Assembly: GCA_964590195.1 (NCBI GenBank)
Contig: CAZPWJ010000001.1
Span: 62,001-126,000, forward strand
Reading direction: 5' to 3'
DNA: 64,000 nt
DNA from: GCA-2731375 sp964590195
Lineage (GTDB): Bacteria > Pseudomonadota > Alphaproteobacteria > GCA-2731375
Positions 32,207 through 41,348 of this stretch are shown here, piece by piece (within the stretch, counting starts at the first letter, position 1; every line of letters starts with the position of its first letter). Under the pieces are notes generated by a model. The model searched no databases. It had not been told where the DNA came from and saw nothing but the letters and a program-made list of their open reading frames with translations. The position numbers were made by a program, and so were the translations under genes.

Positions 32207-33598
32207 CTATACGGCCTCCACACCATGGGAGGCAAACAGTTCCACCAATTCCGGCAAACGGCTGATTTCGCTGATCGCCAGGGGACTCTTGCGTTGTTTG
32301 CGGACGGTGGGCGTCAGGGCCCGGGTGAAGCCCAGTTTAGCCGCTTCCTTCATACGTAGTTCCGCCTGCGCAACGGCTCGCACCTCACCCGATAGGCTGA
32401 TTTCACCGAACAAAACCGCTTCTTGCGGCACCGGCACTTCCATCAACGATGACACCAACGCGGCGGCCACCGCCAGATCCGCGGCTGGTTCATTGATGCG
32501 CAAACCGCCCGCCACGTTCAAATAGATGTCATGGCCGGCCATGCCCAGGCCACAGCGGGCATCAAGCACGGCCAGCACCATGGCCAGGCGGTTGCCGTCC
32601 CAGCCCACCACCGTGCGCCGCGGATTACCGGGGGGCGAGGGCGCGACCAGGGCCTGAATTTCCACCAGCACCGGGCGGCTGCCCTCCAGGCCGGCGAAGA
32701 CGGCGCTGCCCGAGATATCGCCCGCCTCGCCACGATTGGCCAGAAACAGGGCGGAGGGGTTGCTGACTTCCATCAGGCCGGCATCGCTCATCTCGAACAC
32801 GCCGATTTCGTCCGTCGGGCCATACCGGTTCTTCACGGCGCGCAGGATGCGAAACTGATGGCCGCGTTCGCCTTCGAAATACAGCACGCTGTCGACCATA
32901 TGCTCCAACACCCGTGGCCCGGCGATCTGGCCGTCCTTGGTCACATGGCCCACCAGCAGCAGGCAAATATCCTTGCGCTTGGCGGCGCGGATCAATTCCT
33001 GGGCCGAGGTACGGACCTGGCTGACGGTGCCGGGCGCCGATTCAATGCTGTCCACGTACATGGTTTGGATCGAGTCTATAACCACCACCTTGGGGCTATC
33101 CGGGCCGTCCATGGTGGCGACAATGTCACGCACCGAGGTTGCCGCCGCCAGATCCAGCGGCGCGCCTTCCAGGCCAAGACGCCGTGCCCGCATACGAACC
33201 TGGGCCGGCGCCTCCTCACCCGAGATATAGGCGCAGGCGACACCCTGCTGGGCCAGACGGGCGACGACCTGCAACAAAATGGTGGATTTGCCAATGCCCG
33301 GATCACCGCCGATCAAAATCGCCGAACCGGGTACCAGGCCGCCGCCGCAAACCCGGTCGAACTCACCCAGGCCCGAAACGGTACGCGGGCCTTCCATTTC
33401 GCCATGCTGGTTCAGCTTGCGAAAGTCCAGCACCCGGCCCTTCATGCGGCCCGAGCTTTCCAGGCCCTTCGGCGGTGCATCCCGCGCGGCTTCTTCCGTG
33501 ATGGAGTTCCACTCGCCACAGCCCGAACAGCGCCCGGACCACTTGCCGTGAACCGCGCCACAGCTTTGACAGACAAAAGTTTCGGCTGCCTTGGCCAC
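32207..33598 (-). CDS. radA: DNA repair protein RadA
   Basis: 463 residues. An N-terminal zinc finger C10/C13/C24/C27 (FVCQSCG, SGRCSGCGEW), a RecA-like ATPase with Walker A GGDPGIGKST near 97-106, and the RadA-specific KNRYGPTDEIGVFEM motif. A C-terminal Lon-protease-like domain (GLGMAGHDIYLNVAGGLRINEPAADLAVAAAL) completes the protein. It is a RecA-assisting branch-migration helicase in recombinational repair. Confidence 0.97.
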   Translation of the reverse strand: MAKAAETFVCQSCGAVHGKWSGRCSGCGEWNSITEEAARDAPPKGLESSGRMKGRVLDFRKLNQHGEMEGPRTVSGLGEFDRVCGGGLVPGSAILIGGDPGIGKSTILLQVVARLAQQGVACAYISGEEAPAQVRMRARRLGLEGAPLDLAAATSVRDIVATMDGPDSPKVVVIDSIQTMYVDSIESAPGTVSQVRTSAQELIRAAKRKDICLLLVGHVTKDGQIAGPRVLEHMVDSVLYFEGERGHQFRILRAVKNRYGPTDEIGVFEMSDAGLMEVSNPSALFLANRGEAGDISGSAVFAGLEGSRPVLVEIQALVAPSPPGNPRRTVVGWDGNRLAMVLAVLDARCGLGMAGHDIYLNVAGGLRINEPAADLAVAAALVSSLMEVPVPQEAVLFGEISLSGEVRAVAQAELRMKEAAKLGFTRALTPTVRKQRKSPLAISEISRLPELVELFASHGVEAV

Positions 33599-33611
33599 CT
33601 GGTTCCTACTC

Positions 33612-34385
33612 TTAGGTTACTTCCAGGGCGAAGGGACCTTCCTCGCGCCCATGGATGAATTGATCAACGAACTCATTGCCACAATGATCGATCTGATCGA
33701 CCCCGCCGGCCCAGATGATCTGCCCGCCATACAGCATGGCGACCCGGTCGGCGATGGTGCGGGCGGACGACATATCATGGCTGATGGTCAGGGTCGTCGC
33801 GCCCAGATCCTGTACGCATTCGGTAATCAAATTATTGATGATATCGCCCATGATCGGGTCCAGGCCGGTGGTTGGCTCGTCAAAAAAGATAATATCGGGC
33901 TCCGTGGCGATGGCGCGGGCCAGGCCGACCCGCTTGCGCATGCCGCCTGACAGGCCCGCCGGATCGGCCTCGGCCATATCCTCGCCCATGCCGACCTTGG
34001 CCAGTTTGTCGATGGCGATGATCCGGGCCGCCTCCCGCTCCATGCCCGCACCTTCGATCAGGCCAAAGGCCACGTTTTCCCAAACCGTCAGGGAATCGAA
34101 CAAAGCGGCGGATTGGAACAGCATGCCGAACTTGGTCAAAATCCGCTCCCGCTCGGCGCCGCGCAAATCGACGGTGTCTTCGCCGTCAATGAGGATGCGG
34201 CCCCGGTCGGGGTGCAACAGGCCCAGGATGCATTTCAACATCACCGATTTACCGGTGCCCGAACCGCCGATGACCACCACGGATTCGCCCTTGGCCAGTG
34301 CCAGGTTCAGGCCATTCAGCACCACTTTCGGGCCAAATGACTTGTGCACATCAATCAGTTCCAGGCGCGGTGTATCGGTCATCAT
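33612..34385 (-). CDS. mlaF: Phospholipid transport ABC ATPase MlaF
   Basis: 257 residues. Walker A GGSGTGKS at 40-47, GMLFQSAALFDSLTVWENVAF (the Mla/Ttg2A-type Q-loop region), signature GLSGGMRKRVGLARAI and Walker B IIFFDEPTTGLDP. It powers the MlaFEDB complex that moves phospholipids between membranes to keep outer-membrane asymmetry. The permease gene lies directly upstream, eight bases away; mlaD and mlaB are not adjacent, so the substrate-binding part must be elsewhere. Confidence 0.93.
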   Translation of the reverse strand: MMTDTPRLELIDVHKSFGPKVVLNGLNLALAKGESVVVIGGSGTGKSVMLKCILGLLHPDRGRILIDGEDTVDLRGAERERILTKFGMLFQSAALFDSLTVWENVAFGLIEGAGMEREAARIIAIDKLAKVGMGEDMAEADPAGLSGGMRKRVGLARAIATEPDIIFFDEPTTGLDPIMGDIINNLITECVQDLGATTLTISHDMSSARTIADRVAMLYGGQIIWAGGVDQIDHCGNEFVDQFIHGREEGPFALEVT

Positions 34386-34393
34386 TCAAGTCA

Positions 34394-35170
34394 TCACTGC
34401 GAAAAGAAGGCTTCGGTGACGAAATAGTTCGAGATCAAGATCAGGATCAGCGACGAGACCACCGCATCCGTGGTCGCCTTGCCCACGCCCTGGGCCCCGC
34501 CCTTGGAGTTGAAGCCGTGGTAGCAGCCCATCAGGGCGATCAGGAAACCGAACACCGCCGCCTTGACCAGGCCGGAGGTGACGTCCATGGCCTCGAGAAA
34601 ATCGTAGGTGTTCTTCAGATAGACGGCGCTGTTGAAATCCAGGCGGTGAATGCCCACCAGATAGCCGCCCATGACACCGATGATGTCGGCGATCAGCACC
34701 AGGATCGGCGTGGTGATGGTGGCGGCGACCAATCGAGGAACGACCAGATAACGGAAAGGATTGGTCTGCAAGGTGATCAGGGCGTCCAACTGCTCGGTCA
34801 CTTTCATGGTGCCCAGTTCCGCCGCGATCGCCGCGCCAACCCGGCCACCCAGCATCAGGCCCGCCAGGACAGGGCCCAGTTCGCGGGTCAGGCCCACGAC
34901 AACAATATTCGGCACCGCGCTTTCGGCACCGAAACGGGCGGAGCCGAGATAGATTTGCAAGGCCAGCACCGCGCCCGTGAACAGCGCCGTCATGCCCACC
35001 ACGGGCAGGGAATAATAGCCAATGGTCATCATCTGCTGCAGACACAGGCGCCAATAGAACGGCGGCGTCGCCACTGCCGACAATGATCGGCCCGTGAACA
35101 TGGACAGCCGCCCGACCGTGGCCAGAAAACTCAAAAAAATGCGGCCGACAGCCGCCAATGGATTACTCAT
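34394..35170 (-). CDS. mlaE: Phospholipid transport permease MlaE
   Basis: 258 residues from ATG 35170 (MSNPLAAVGRIF). The MlaE/permease signature is ALFTGAVLALQIYLG, then VVVGLTRELGPVLAGLMLGGRVGAAIAAELGTMKVTEQLDAL and a C-terminal membrane segment (SSLILILISNYFVTEAFF). It forms the inner-membrane channel of the Mla complex with MlaF. The start overlaps the end of alr by eight bases. Confidence 0.93.
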   Translation of the reverse strand: MSNPLAAVGRIFLSFLATVGRLSMFTGRSLSAVATPPFYWRLCLQQMMTIGYYSLPVVGMTALFTGAVLALQIYLGSARFGAESAVPNIVVVGLTRELGPVLAGLMLGGRVGAAIAAELGTMKVTEQLDALITLQTNPFRYLVVPRLVAATITTPILVLIADIIGVMGGYLVGIHRLDFNSAVYLKNTYDFLEAMDVTSGLVKAAVFGFLIALMGCYHGFNSKGGAQGVGKATTDAVVSSLILILISNYFVTEAFFSQ

Positions 35171-36275
35171 TTTGGCTGTTTCCCGGCACCTGACCCACAT
35201 AGCGCCGGTGATAGCGCCGGCCTAGAGAAGTTAGAATTTCATAGCCGATGGTACCGGCGCGGGCGGCCACTTCGTCAATCGTATCGCCGCCGCCGCCGAT
35301 CAGATCCACCAATGCCCCTGCCTGCGCTGCCTCTTCCGGCACCTCGGTGACATCCAGTGTGATCAGATCCATGGAAACGCGCCCCACGATTGGTACCGAA
35401 ATCCCGGCAAGACGGCCCATCCCCTGCCCGGATAATGAGCGCAAATAGCCATCGGCATAACCCACCGGGACCGTGGCGATGCGCCGGGGCCCCGTGGCCC
35501 GATGGGTGGCACCGTAGCCAACGCTCTGGGGGGTGTCAATTTCCCGCACCTGGATGATCCTGCCCGTCAGACGAACCACCTGGGCCATGGGGTTCGCGGT
35601 CCCTGGCGTGGGGTTGCCGCCATAGAGGGCGATGCCGGGCCGAACCAAGTCGTGGTGATAGCCGGGCCCAAGGAAAATGCCCGAGGAATTGGCCAAAGAT
35701 GCCGGTTTTGCTGGCAGCTTGACGCGCAGGCGGTCAAACAATTGCCGCTGTTGTTCGTTCATTTCATGGCCGGCTTCATCGGCACAGGCGAGGTGGCTGA
35801 CGATCAAACGCAGGTCGATATTTTCAAACCGTCCTGGCGCGGCAGCCAGGGCGGCGGCATCATCCGGGCTCAATCCGAGGCGATTCATGCCTGTATCAAG
35901 ATGCAGGGCTGCGGCGCCTGGGCAAATATCCAGTTGCGCCAATGTATTGAGTACCGGTCTTAGATCATGGGCCGCGAAATCACCTTCCGTGCCCGGCAGA
36001 ATACCATTTAGAACATATATTGACGCTTCCCCGCCCAGCACCCGTCGCAGGGCAATACCCTCCATCAGATGGGCCACAAAGAAAGTTTCACAGCCCGCCG
36101 CCGCCAATACGGGCGCCACACGATCGGCGCCCAGGCCATAGGCATCGGCCTTTACCACGGCGGCGCATTCCGCAGGTGCCGCGCGCTGTTTCAGAATTTC
36201 ATAATTCGCCACCAGGGCGGCCAGATCGACCTCAAGGATCGCAACAGCTTGTTCGATGCCGAGGCTAGTGGCCAT
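35163..36275 (-). CDS. alr: Alanine racemase
   Basis: 370 residues from ATG 36275. The PLP lysine is in AAVVKADAYGLGADRV; the catalytic tyrosine is expected in SVGYGATHRA; and VGRVSMDLITLDVT is the conserved C-terminal barrel block. It makes D-alanine for peptidoglycan. The start overlaps the end of dnaB by 11 bases, showing tight coupling. The 50 extra codons upstream in this frame are a dnaB shadow. Confidence 0.95.
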   Translation of the reverse strand: MATSLGIEQAVAILEVDLAALVANYEILKQRAAPAECAAVVKADAYGLGADRVAPVLAAAGCETFFVAHLMEGIALRRVLGGEASIYVLNGILPGTEGDFAAHDLRPVLNTLAQLDICPGAAALHLDTGMNRLGLSPDDAAALAAAPGRFENIDLRLIVSHLACADEAGHEMNEQQRQLFDRLRVKLPAKPASLANSSGIFLGPGYHHDLVRPGIALYGGNPTPGTANPMAQVVRLTGRIIQVREIDTPQSVGYGATHRATGPRRIATVPVGYADGYLRSLSGQGMGRLAGISVPIVGRVSMDLITLDVTEVPEEAAQAGALVDLIGGGGDTIDEVAARAGTIGYEILTSLGRRYHRRYVGQVPGNSQNE

Positions 36276-37782
36276 CGGGGTAGTGGCCCACCTCAAGGTT
36301 GGAGAACTTGGTGAATTCGCGCTCGAACTGCAGGCGCACGGTGCCTGTGGGGCCGTGGCGCTGTTTGCCGATGATGACCTCGGCGATGCCGTGGATCTGA
36401 TCCGCTTTTTCCAGCCATTTGGCATGATCGGGCGTATCGGGTTCGGGCTGTTTGCGCTCGTGATAATATTCTTCCCGGTAGACGAACATCACCACGTCGG
36501 CATCCTGCTCGATGGAGCCCGATTCACGCAGATCCGACAGCAAGGGCCGCTTGTCCTCCCGCGCCTCCACCTGCCTGGACAGCTGCGACAGCGCCAATAC
36601 GGGGATATCCAGTTCCTTGGCCAGCGCTTTCAGGCCCTGGGTAATCTCGGAGATTTCCTGTACCCGGTTTTCACCATGCCCGGTGCCGCGCAACAATTGC
36701 AGATAATCGACCACCACCAGACCCAGGTCGTGTTGCCGCATCAGGCGCCGGGCCCGGGTGCGCAGGGCCGAAACGGTCAGCGCCGGCGTATCGTCAATAT
36801 ACAGCGGCGCCTGTTCAATCGCCTGGGAGGCGGTGACAAGGCGGGAAAACTCATCGGAGGAGATTTCCCCACGGCGGATCTTTTCCGAGCTGATGCGGGC
36901 TTGCTCGGCCAGCAGACGGGTAGCCAATTGCTCGGCCGACATCTCGAGGCTGAAGAATGCCGCCACCGCGCCGTCGACGACGACCTCCTGGCCGTCTTCC
37001 TGGCGCTTGCGCTTGATGTTATGGGCTGCATGAAAGGCGATATTGGCGGCCAGGGCGGATTTGCCCATGGCGGGCCGGCCAGCCAGGATAATCAGATCCG
37101 ACGGGTGCAACCCGCCCAGTTTCTGGTCCAGGTCCGCCAGGCCGGATGACACCCCCATCATCTGGCCATCGCGCTGGAATGCAGCAGCCGCCATCTCTAT
37201 GGATTTGGCCAGGACGCTGTCAAAGGTTTGCGGCCCCTGATCCGTCTGACCATGCTCGGCCAATTGGAACAGATCCTGTTCCGCCGTCTCGATCTGATCG
37301 GTAGCCTCGATATCCACATCGGCCTCGTAGGCCTCGTTGACCATGGTTTCGCCGATCTGGATCAGGCCCCGGCGCAGGGCCAAATCGAATATGGCGCGGC
37401 CATAATGCTGGGCGTTGATCACGGTCACGGCGGCGCCGGCCAGACGGGCCAAATATTGCGCCCCGCCCACTTCCGCCAGGGCCTCGTCCTGATCAAAGAA
37501 ATACTTCAATGTCACCGGATTGGCGATCTGGCCCCGCTCGATCAATTTCAGGGCGGCGGCGAAAATGCGCTGATGGCCCGGTTCCATGAAATGTTCCGGG
37601 CGCAGGAAATCCGTAACCCGGGCCGCAGCCTCATTATTGACCAGGATCGCGCCAAGCAGGGCTTGTTCGGCCTCCAGATTGGCGGGCGGGGTGCGGTATT
37701 CGGCGCCGGGGACCTCGTGCTCTTCGAGCGATGGATCGCCAATGGTGGCCAGAACCGGATTATTTGTGTTGTCTGCGTTCAT
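36265..37782 (-). CDS. dnaB: Replicative DNA helicase DnaB
   Basis: 505 residues from ATG 37782 (MNADNTNN); an in-frame ATG 11 codons earlier is possible. The N-terminal primase-interaction domain (PPANLEAEQALLGAILVNNEA, LRPEHFMEPGHQRIF) is followed by the RecA-like core with Walker A GRPAMGKSALAAN, FFSLEMSAEQLATRLLAEQA and the VVDYLQLLRG Walker B. It unwinds DNA at the replication fork. No intein is seen. DnaA-box-like sequences lie upstream. Confidence 0.97.
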   Translation of the reverse strand: MNADNTNNPVLATIGDPSLEEHEVPGAEYRTPPANLEAEQALLGAILVNNEAAARVTDFLRPEHFMEPGHQRIFAAALKLIERGQIANPVTLKYFFDQDEALAEVGGAQYLARLAGAAVTVINAQHYGRAIFDLALRRGLIQIGETMVNEAYEADVDIEATDQIETAEQDLFQLAEHGQTDQGPQTFDSVLAKSIEMAAAAFQRDGQMMGVSSGLADLDQKLGGLHPSDLIILAGRPAMGKSALAANIAFHAAHNIKRKRQEDGQEVVVDGAVAAFFSLEMSAEQLATRLLAEQARISSEKIRRGEISSDEFSRLVTASQAIEQAPLYIDDTPALTVSALRTRARRLMRQHDLGLVVVDYLQLLRGTGHGENRVQEISEITQGLKALAKELDIPVLALSQLSRQVEAREDKRPLLSDLRESGSIEQDADVVMFVYREEYYHERKQPEPDTPDHAKWLEKADQIHGIAEVIIGKQRHGPTGTVRLQFEREFTKFSNLEVGHYPDGH

Positions 37783-37872
37783 CTGCGGGCAACCTATCAC
37801 GTCGGACAGCGGCAATCCTCGTGGTGAATTTTTCAGGCCTTGTTAGCAACAAAACTCTTTTCCCCGGAAAGC

Positions 37873-37881
37873 CGTGGATAA
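37873..37881 (-). promoter_or_regulatory. DnaA-box-like site upstream of dnaB
   Basis: On the minus strand TTATCCACG matches the DnaA box TTATCCACA at eight of nine bases, about 90 bases before the dnaB start. A second one-mismatch match is 53 bases further up in the same orientation. Nine-base matches can occur by chance; the pairing and the adjacent replication gene make it worth recording. Confidence 0.4.
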
Positions 37882-37925
37882 CTGCCCCCGAACCCCGAAA
37901 ACAGGGCCGTCTATAGGACCGGTAT

Positions 37926-37934
37926 TGGGGATAA
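37926..37934 (-). promoter_or_regulatory. Second DnaA-box-like site upstream of dnaB
   Basis: On the minus strand TTATCCCCA, one mismatch from the DnaA consensus and in the same orientation as the site at 37873. No other origin features (AT-rich unwinding region, parA/B, gid genes) are seen, so this is at most a regulatory site. Confidence 0.35.
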
Positions 37935-37982
37935 CTAGCGGGTAAAAAATTTTCGCCAACGGTAAAAATCCCGACCGCCGCA

Positions 37983-39230
37983 TCAAGCCGCGCGCGAATC
38001 AGATTTCACCGCCTGCCCAGACCGGCGTCTTTCGCCATCGAATATGTAGTCGCGTGTGTCTGGCACCGCGTCGGGGTTCTTGGCCAGTTGCACCTGGAAA
38101 ACCACATGGCCGCCGTGGCGGAAGGCAACTTCCGCGCCGCACAGGTAGAAATCCCACATGCGTGCGAATCTTTCATCGAATAGGGCGGTAATCTGCTCCC
38201 TATTGGCATAAAAGCGTTGCCGCCAGTGCCGCAGTGTCTCGGCGTATTGCAGACGGAATATTTCCACGTCCGTGATGTACAGATCGGCCTTTTCCACGGC
38301 AGCGGAAATTTCCGACAGCGAAGGGCTATAGCCGCCGGGAAAGATGTATTTGTTGAGCCAGGGATTGGTCGCGCCGGGACCATCGGCCCGGCCAATGGTA
38401 TGCAGAACGGCGATGCCGTCGTCGGTTAGAAGCTGCCGCACCTTTTCGAAATATTCCCGGTAATGGTTCAATCCCACATGCTCGAACATTCCCACCGAGA
38501 CAATGCGGTCGAACGGCCCCTCGACTGCCCTGTAGTCCTGCAACGCAAACGAGACAAAGCCCGCCAAGCCCGCCTCGACGGCCCGCTGGTTGGACAGCTT
38601 ATGCTGTTCTTCCGATAACGTAACGCCGTGAACCATCACCTGCTCGGTCCGGGCCAGATACAGCCCCATGCCGCCCCAGCCCGAACCAATGTCGAGAACT
38701 CTATGCCCCGGCTGCAACGCCAGCTTGGCCGCCAGGTGCCGCTTCTTGCGCAATTGTGCCGTTTCCAGATCATCCTCGGGAGATTGGAAATATGCACAGG
38801 AATATTGCCGGTCCGAATCCAGGAACAGATCGTACAATTCGGAGGTCAAATCGTAGTGATGGGCCACATTGGCACGGGCACGGTGCGCGGGATTGTATTG
38901 CCGCAAACGGCGGACAGCCTCCCGCAGGGGGGTAATGAGTTGCTTCTGCAGCCAATGGTCCGGCTGCCGCCAGCCGATATTCATGGATGTTAAATTCAGG
39001 AAGTCATAGAGCTCGGCATCTTCCACGGTCAGACTGCCGTTCATATAGGCCTCGCCTGTGTAAAGCATGGGATTGGTAAACAATTTCCAGTGTAAATCCC
39101 GCGTGTGCAGCCGGATCGTGACTTCCGGGCCATCCCTGACGCCCTTAAAGATGTGCCGGCGTCCCGTGGCGTCGATGACCGTCAAACTGCCCGTATGGAT
39201 TAAACTACGCAGAAAACTCGCCAAAATCAT
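37983..39230 (-). CDS. cfa: Cyclopropane-fatty-acyl-phospholipid synthase
   Basis: 415 residues. The N-terminal ~110 residues form the substrate/dimer domain (FKGVRDGPEVTIRLHTRDLHWKLF). The catalytic SAM domain follows: NVAHHYDLTSELYDLFLD, QYSCAYFQSPEDDLETAQ, VLDIGSGWGGMGLYLA, VGMFEHVGLNHYREYF and YIFPGGYSPSLSEI. It adds a methylene group from SAM to unsaturated phospholipid acyl chains, hardening the membrane in stationary phase or acid. It is monocistronic in appearance, 200 bases upstream of dnaB. Confidence 0.95.
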   Translation of the reverse strand: MILASFLRSLIHTGSLTVIDATGRRHIFKGVRDGPEVTIRLHTRDLHWKLFTNPMLYTGEAYMNGSLTVEDAELYDFLNLTSMNIGWRQPDHWLQKQLITPLREAVRRLRQYNPAHRARANVAHHYDLTSELYDLFLDSDRQYSCAYFQSPEDDLETAQLRKKRHLAAKLALQPGHRVLDIGSGWGGMGLYLARTEQVMVHGVTLSEEQHKLSNQRAVEAGLAGFVSFALQDYRAVEGPFDRIVSVGMFEHVGLNHYREYFEKVRQLLTDDGIAVLHTIGRADGPGATNPWLNKYIFPGGYSPSLSEISAAVEKADLYITDVEIFRLQYAETLRHWRQRFYANREQITALFDERFARMWDFYLCGAEVAFRHGGHVVFQVQLAKNPDAVPDTRDYIFDGERRRSGQAVKSDSRAA

Positions 39231-39378
39231 GACCTACCCCGCAGCAAATATCTCTTGTGATCGGTTCCTTTCAGTGTTCCCGCGGCCCGCGCCGTGGATG
39301 CTCAAAGGTTAACTCAAACCCGGTCCTGGGGTAAAGAAATTTCGATTATGACAAATATCGCCTCCGGACAAAAAACAA

Positions 39379-39402
39379 GGCGGCCCGGATATCCGAGCCG
39401 CC
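39379..39402 (-). terminator. Rho-independent terminator of the rpsF-rplI operon
   Basis: GGCGGC and GCCGCC arms with the inner CGGATATCCG palindrome form a long GC-rich hairpin. On the minus strand it is followed by TTGTTTTTTG, a clear U-tract, about 30 bases after the rplI stop. Confidence 0.9.
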
Positions 39403-39431
39403 CTGAATTTGTAATCGATAAGCTATCGAAA

Positions 39432-40055
39432 TCAGTCGTCTTCGGATTCCGAAACTTCCGCCTCGGCCACTTCGGCATCGGAGGCATCGTCCGCGGCAGC
39501 TTCCTCGCCATCATCGGCGGCATCGTCCGCGTCGTCAAAGACCTCCATGGCCAGATCGTCTTCTTCCTCGGCGTTGATATCCTCGCCGGCGGCTTGACGC
39601 TCCGCCTCCGCACCCGAACGGGCCACATTGGCAATGACTTCGACGCTGACTTCCGGGTGCAAGTTGACCTGAACCGGATGCAGACCAAGGGTCTTGATCG
39701 GCCGGGTCAGCACGATCTGATTGCGATCGACCTTGAAGCCGGCGCCATCCAGGCCCTCGGTCACGTCGCGGGCCTGCACGGAGCCATAAAGCTGTCCGGA
39801 CCCGCCTGCCTGCCGGATGACCACGAAGCTCACTTCCTCCATGGTTTTCGCGACCTTCTCGGCCTCGCCGCGACGTTCCAGGTTGCGCGCCTCCAACTCG
39901 CTCCGGCGGGCTTCGAACGCGGCCAGGTTTTCCGCCGTGGCGCGCTGGGCCTTGCCCTGGGGCAACAGATAGTTGCGGGCATAACCGTTCTTGACACTGA
40001 CCACATCGCCCATCTGGCCAAGTGACTCAATTCGTTCCATTAGGACGACGTCCAT
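39432..40055 (-). CDS. rplI: 50S ribosomal protein L9
   Basis: 207 residues. The N-terminal rRNA-binding domain DVVLMERIESLGQMGDVVSVKNGYARNYLLPQGKA and the connecting helix are standard, as is the C-terminal HPVQVNLHPEVSVEVIANVA. A tail of about 55 residues, almost wholly Asp/Glu/Ala, follows (L9 is normally ~149 aa). The ATG at 40055 is favoured: AGGAGG is correctly spaced, whereas the ATG three bases earlier is too close. It overlaps the DUF2232 stop (ATGATG). Confidence 0.95.
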   Translation of the reverse strand: MDVVLMERIESLGQMGDVVSVKNGYARNYLLPQGKAQRATAENLAAFEARRSELEARNLERRGEAEKVAKTMEEVSFVVIRQAGGSGQLYGSVQARDVTEGLDGAGFKVDRNQIVLTRPIKTLGLHPVQVNLHPEVSVEVIANVARSGAEAERQAAGEDINAEEEDDLAMEVFDDADDAADDGEEAAADDASDAEVAEAEVSESEDD

Positions 40056-41005
40056 CATTCCTCCTTGTCGGCGCTACCGCCGCTATCTCCGGCACCGCCG
40101 GTGGTGTCCAATTTATCGCCGCGCGCCAGGCGCAGCACCGCGTTGAAAAGGCCAAGGCCGGCAACCAGGACCGGCAGGGGCCACAAAAACAAAAGTCCAT
40201 AAAACAAAATTAGCATGGCCAGGCGGCCTTTCCACGGTTTGAAAAAACCATGGACAACGCCCAAACCGAGCACGAAATACGGCACAATGGCGATCGCTGC
40301 AAGGGTTTTACCAAAGACGCCCGTTAAACCGGTCAAGGACGCCAGCAGCAACGCCGCCAACAAGGTGCCGATCCAGGCCATCGGCAGGCGGATATCCGCC
40401 AATTCCGGGCTCGGCGCAATGTTGTAGCCGAACCGTACCAGCAGCCCCTGGGCCAGCACGCCGTTGAAGATCAGGCCCAAACTCCAGGACACGGCAAAGA
40501 ACGCCGGCAGATACTCCACCAAGTTCATCAGCACTTCGCGCTGCCCAGGCTCTGGAAACTGATCCGCGAACGGCGTCATGACCGCATTTAAATACGCCAT
40601 CAGGCCATCGCCGAACAGGCTTAAACCGGCCAGGCCAAAAACCAGCCCCGCCACGGCCATGCCCGCCAGCCACAGCAACATATGGCCCGGCGGATACCAA
40701 TGCACCTGGCCCTGATCATCAGTGCGCGACAATAGGGCCTGACGGCTGATGACGATCACCGGCAGGCCGTAAAACACTGCCTGGGTGGCGGCAAAGCCCG
40801 GTCCACCGAACAGCGTACCCAAGGCACCGGCTACCAGAACAGCAATGACGGCACCCCGCGCGCCCAGCCCCAAACCGGCCAGGAACAGCGGCAGCGGCGC
40901 GATATAGGCCAGCAGCAGACCGCCCGCGGCAGGCAATGCCAGGGCGCCCTGCAACAGACCGCTGACCACGCCGGCCGCGATGGCGATCAGATTAAAGTGC
41001 GACAT
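40055..41005 (-). CDS. DUF2232 polytopic membrane protein
   Basis: 316 residues with about eight hydrophobic segments (for example AAGGLLLAYIAPLPLFLAGLG, GAVIAVLVAGALGTLFGG, LLLWLAGMAVAGLVFGLAGL). It belongs to DUF2232/YybS-like proteins, which alphaproteobacteria encode between rpsR and rplI. Function unknown; the ECF-transporter S-component resemblance of this superfamily is only suggestive. The C-terminus is polar (GDKLDTTGGAGDSGG). It overlaps the rplI start. Confidence 0.85.
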   Translation of the reverse strand: MSHFNLIAIAAGVVSGLLQGALALPAAGGLLLAYIAPLPLFLAGLGLGARGAVIAVLVAGALGTLFGGPGFAATQAVFYGLPVIVISRQALLSRTDDQGQVHWYPPGHMLLWLAGMAVAGLVFGLAGLSLFGDGLMAYLNAVMTPFADQFPEPGQREVLMNLVEYLPAFFAVSWSLGLIFNGVLAQGLLVRFGYNIAPSPELADIRLPMAWIGTLLAALLLASLTGLTGVFGKTLAAIAIVPYFVLGLGVVHGFFKPWKGRLAMLILFYGLLFLWPLPVLVAGLGLFNAVLRLARGDKLDTTGGAGDSGGSADKEE

Positions 41006-41085
41006 TTGTTCTGCAGCATGACAATTGGCCGCCGGTTATCGCCCGGCGGCCAATAATTCCGCCCGTCGGGCTATTGCGGAACGTC

Positions 41086-41343
41086 CTATTGCAGGACGAA
41101 CGGCAACAATGCCAGGATCCGCGCCCGCTTGATGGCCCGGGCCAGTTCGCGCTGTTTCTTGGCCGAGACCGCGGTGATGCGGCTGGGCACGATCTTGCCC
41201 CGCTCGGACAGGTAACGTTGCAGCGTGCGCACGTCCTTGTAATCGATCTTGGGCGAATTGGCGCCCGAGAACGGGCAGGTCTTGCGCCGGCGGTAAAAAG
41301 GACGCCGCAGGGGCAGTTGGGAAATTCTCACATCCTGTGCCAT
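41086..41343 (-). CDS. rpsR: 30S ribosomal protein S18
   Basis: 85 residues: RRKTCPFSGANSPKIDYKDVRTLQRYLSERGKIVPSRITAVSAKKQRELARAIKRARILALLPF is the canonical S18 core. It binds 16S rRNA with S6 in the platform. Encoded five bases after rpsF. Confidence 0.97.
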   Translation of the reverse strand: MAQDVRISQLPLRRPFYRRRKTCPFSGANSPKIDYKDVRTLQRYLSERGKIVPSRITAVSAKKQRELARAIKRARILALLPFVLQ

Positions 41344-41348
41344 TTGCC

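Noticed and set aside
37783..37983. Replication origin near the DnaA-like boxes
   Set aside because: Only two imperfect boxes are present, with no AT-rich unwinding element or origin-linked genes; a regulatory site is the most that can be supported.
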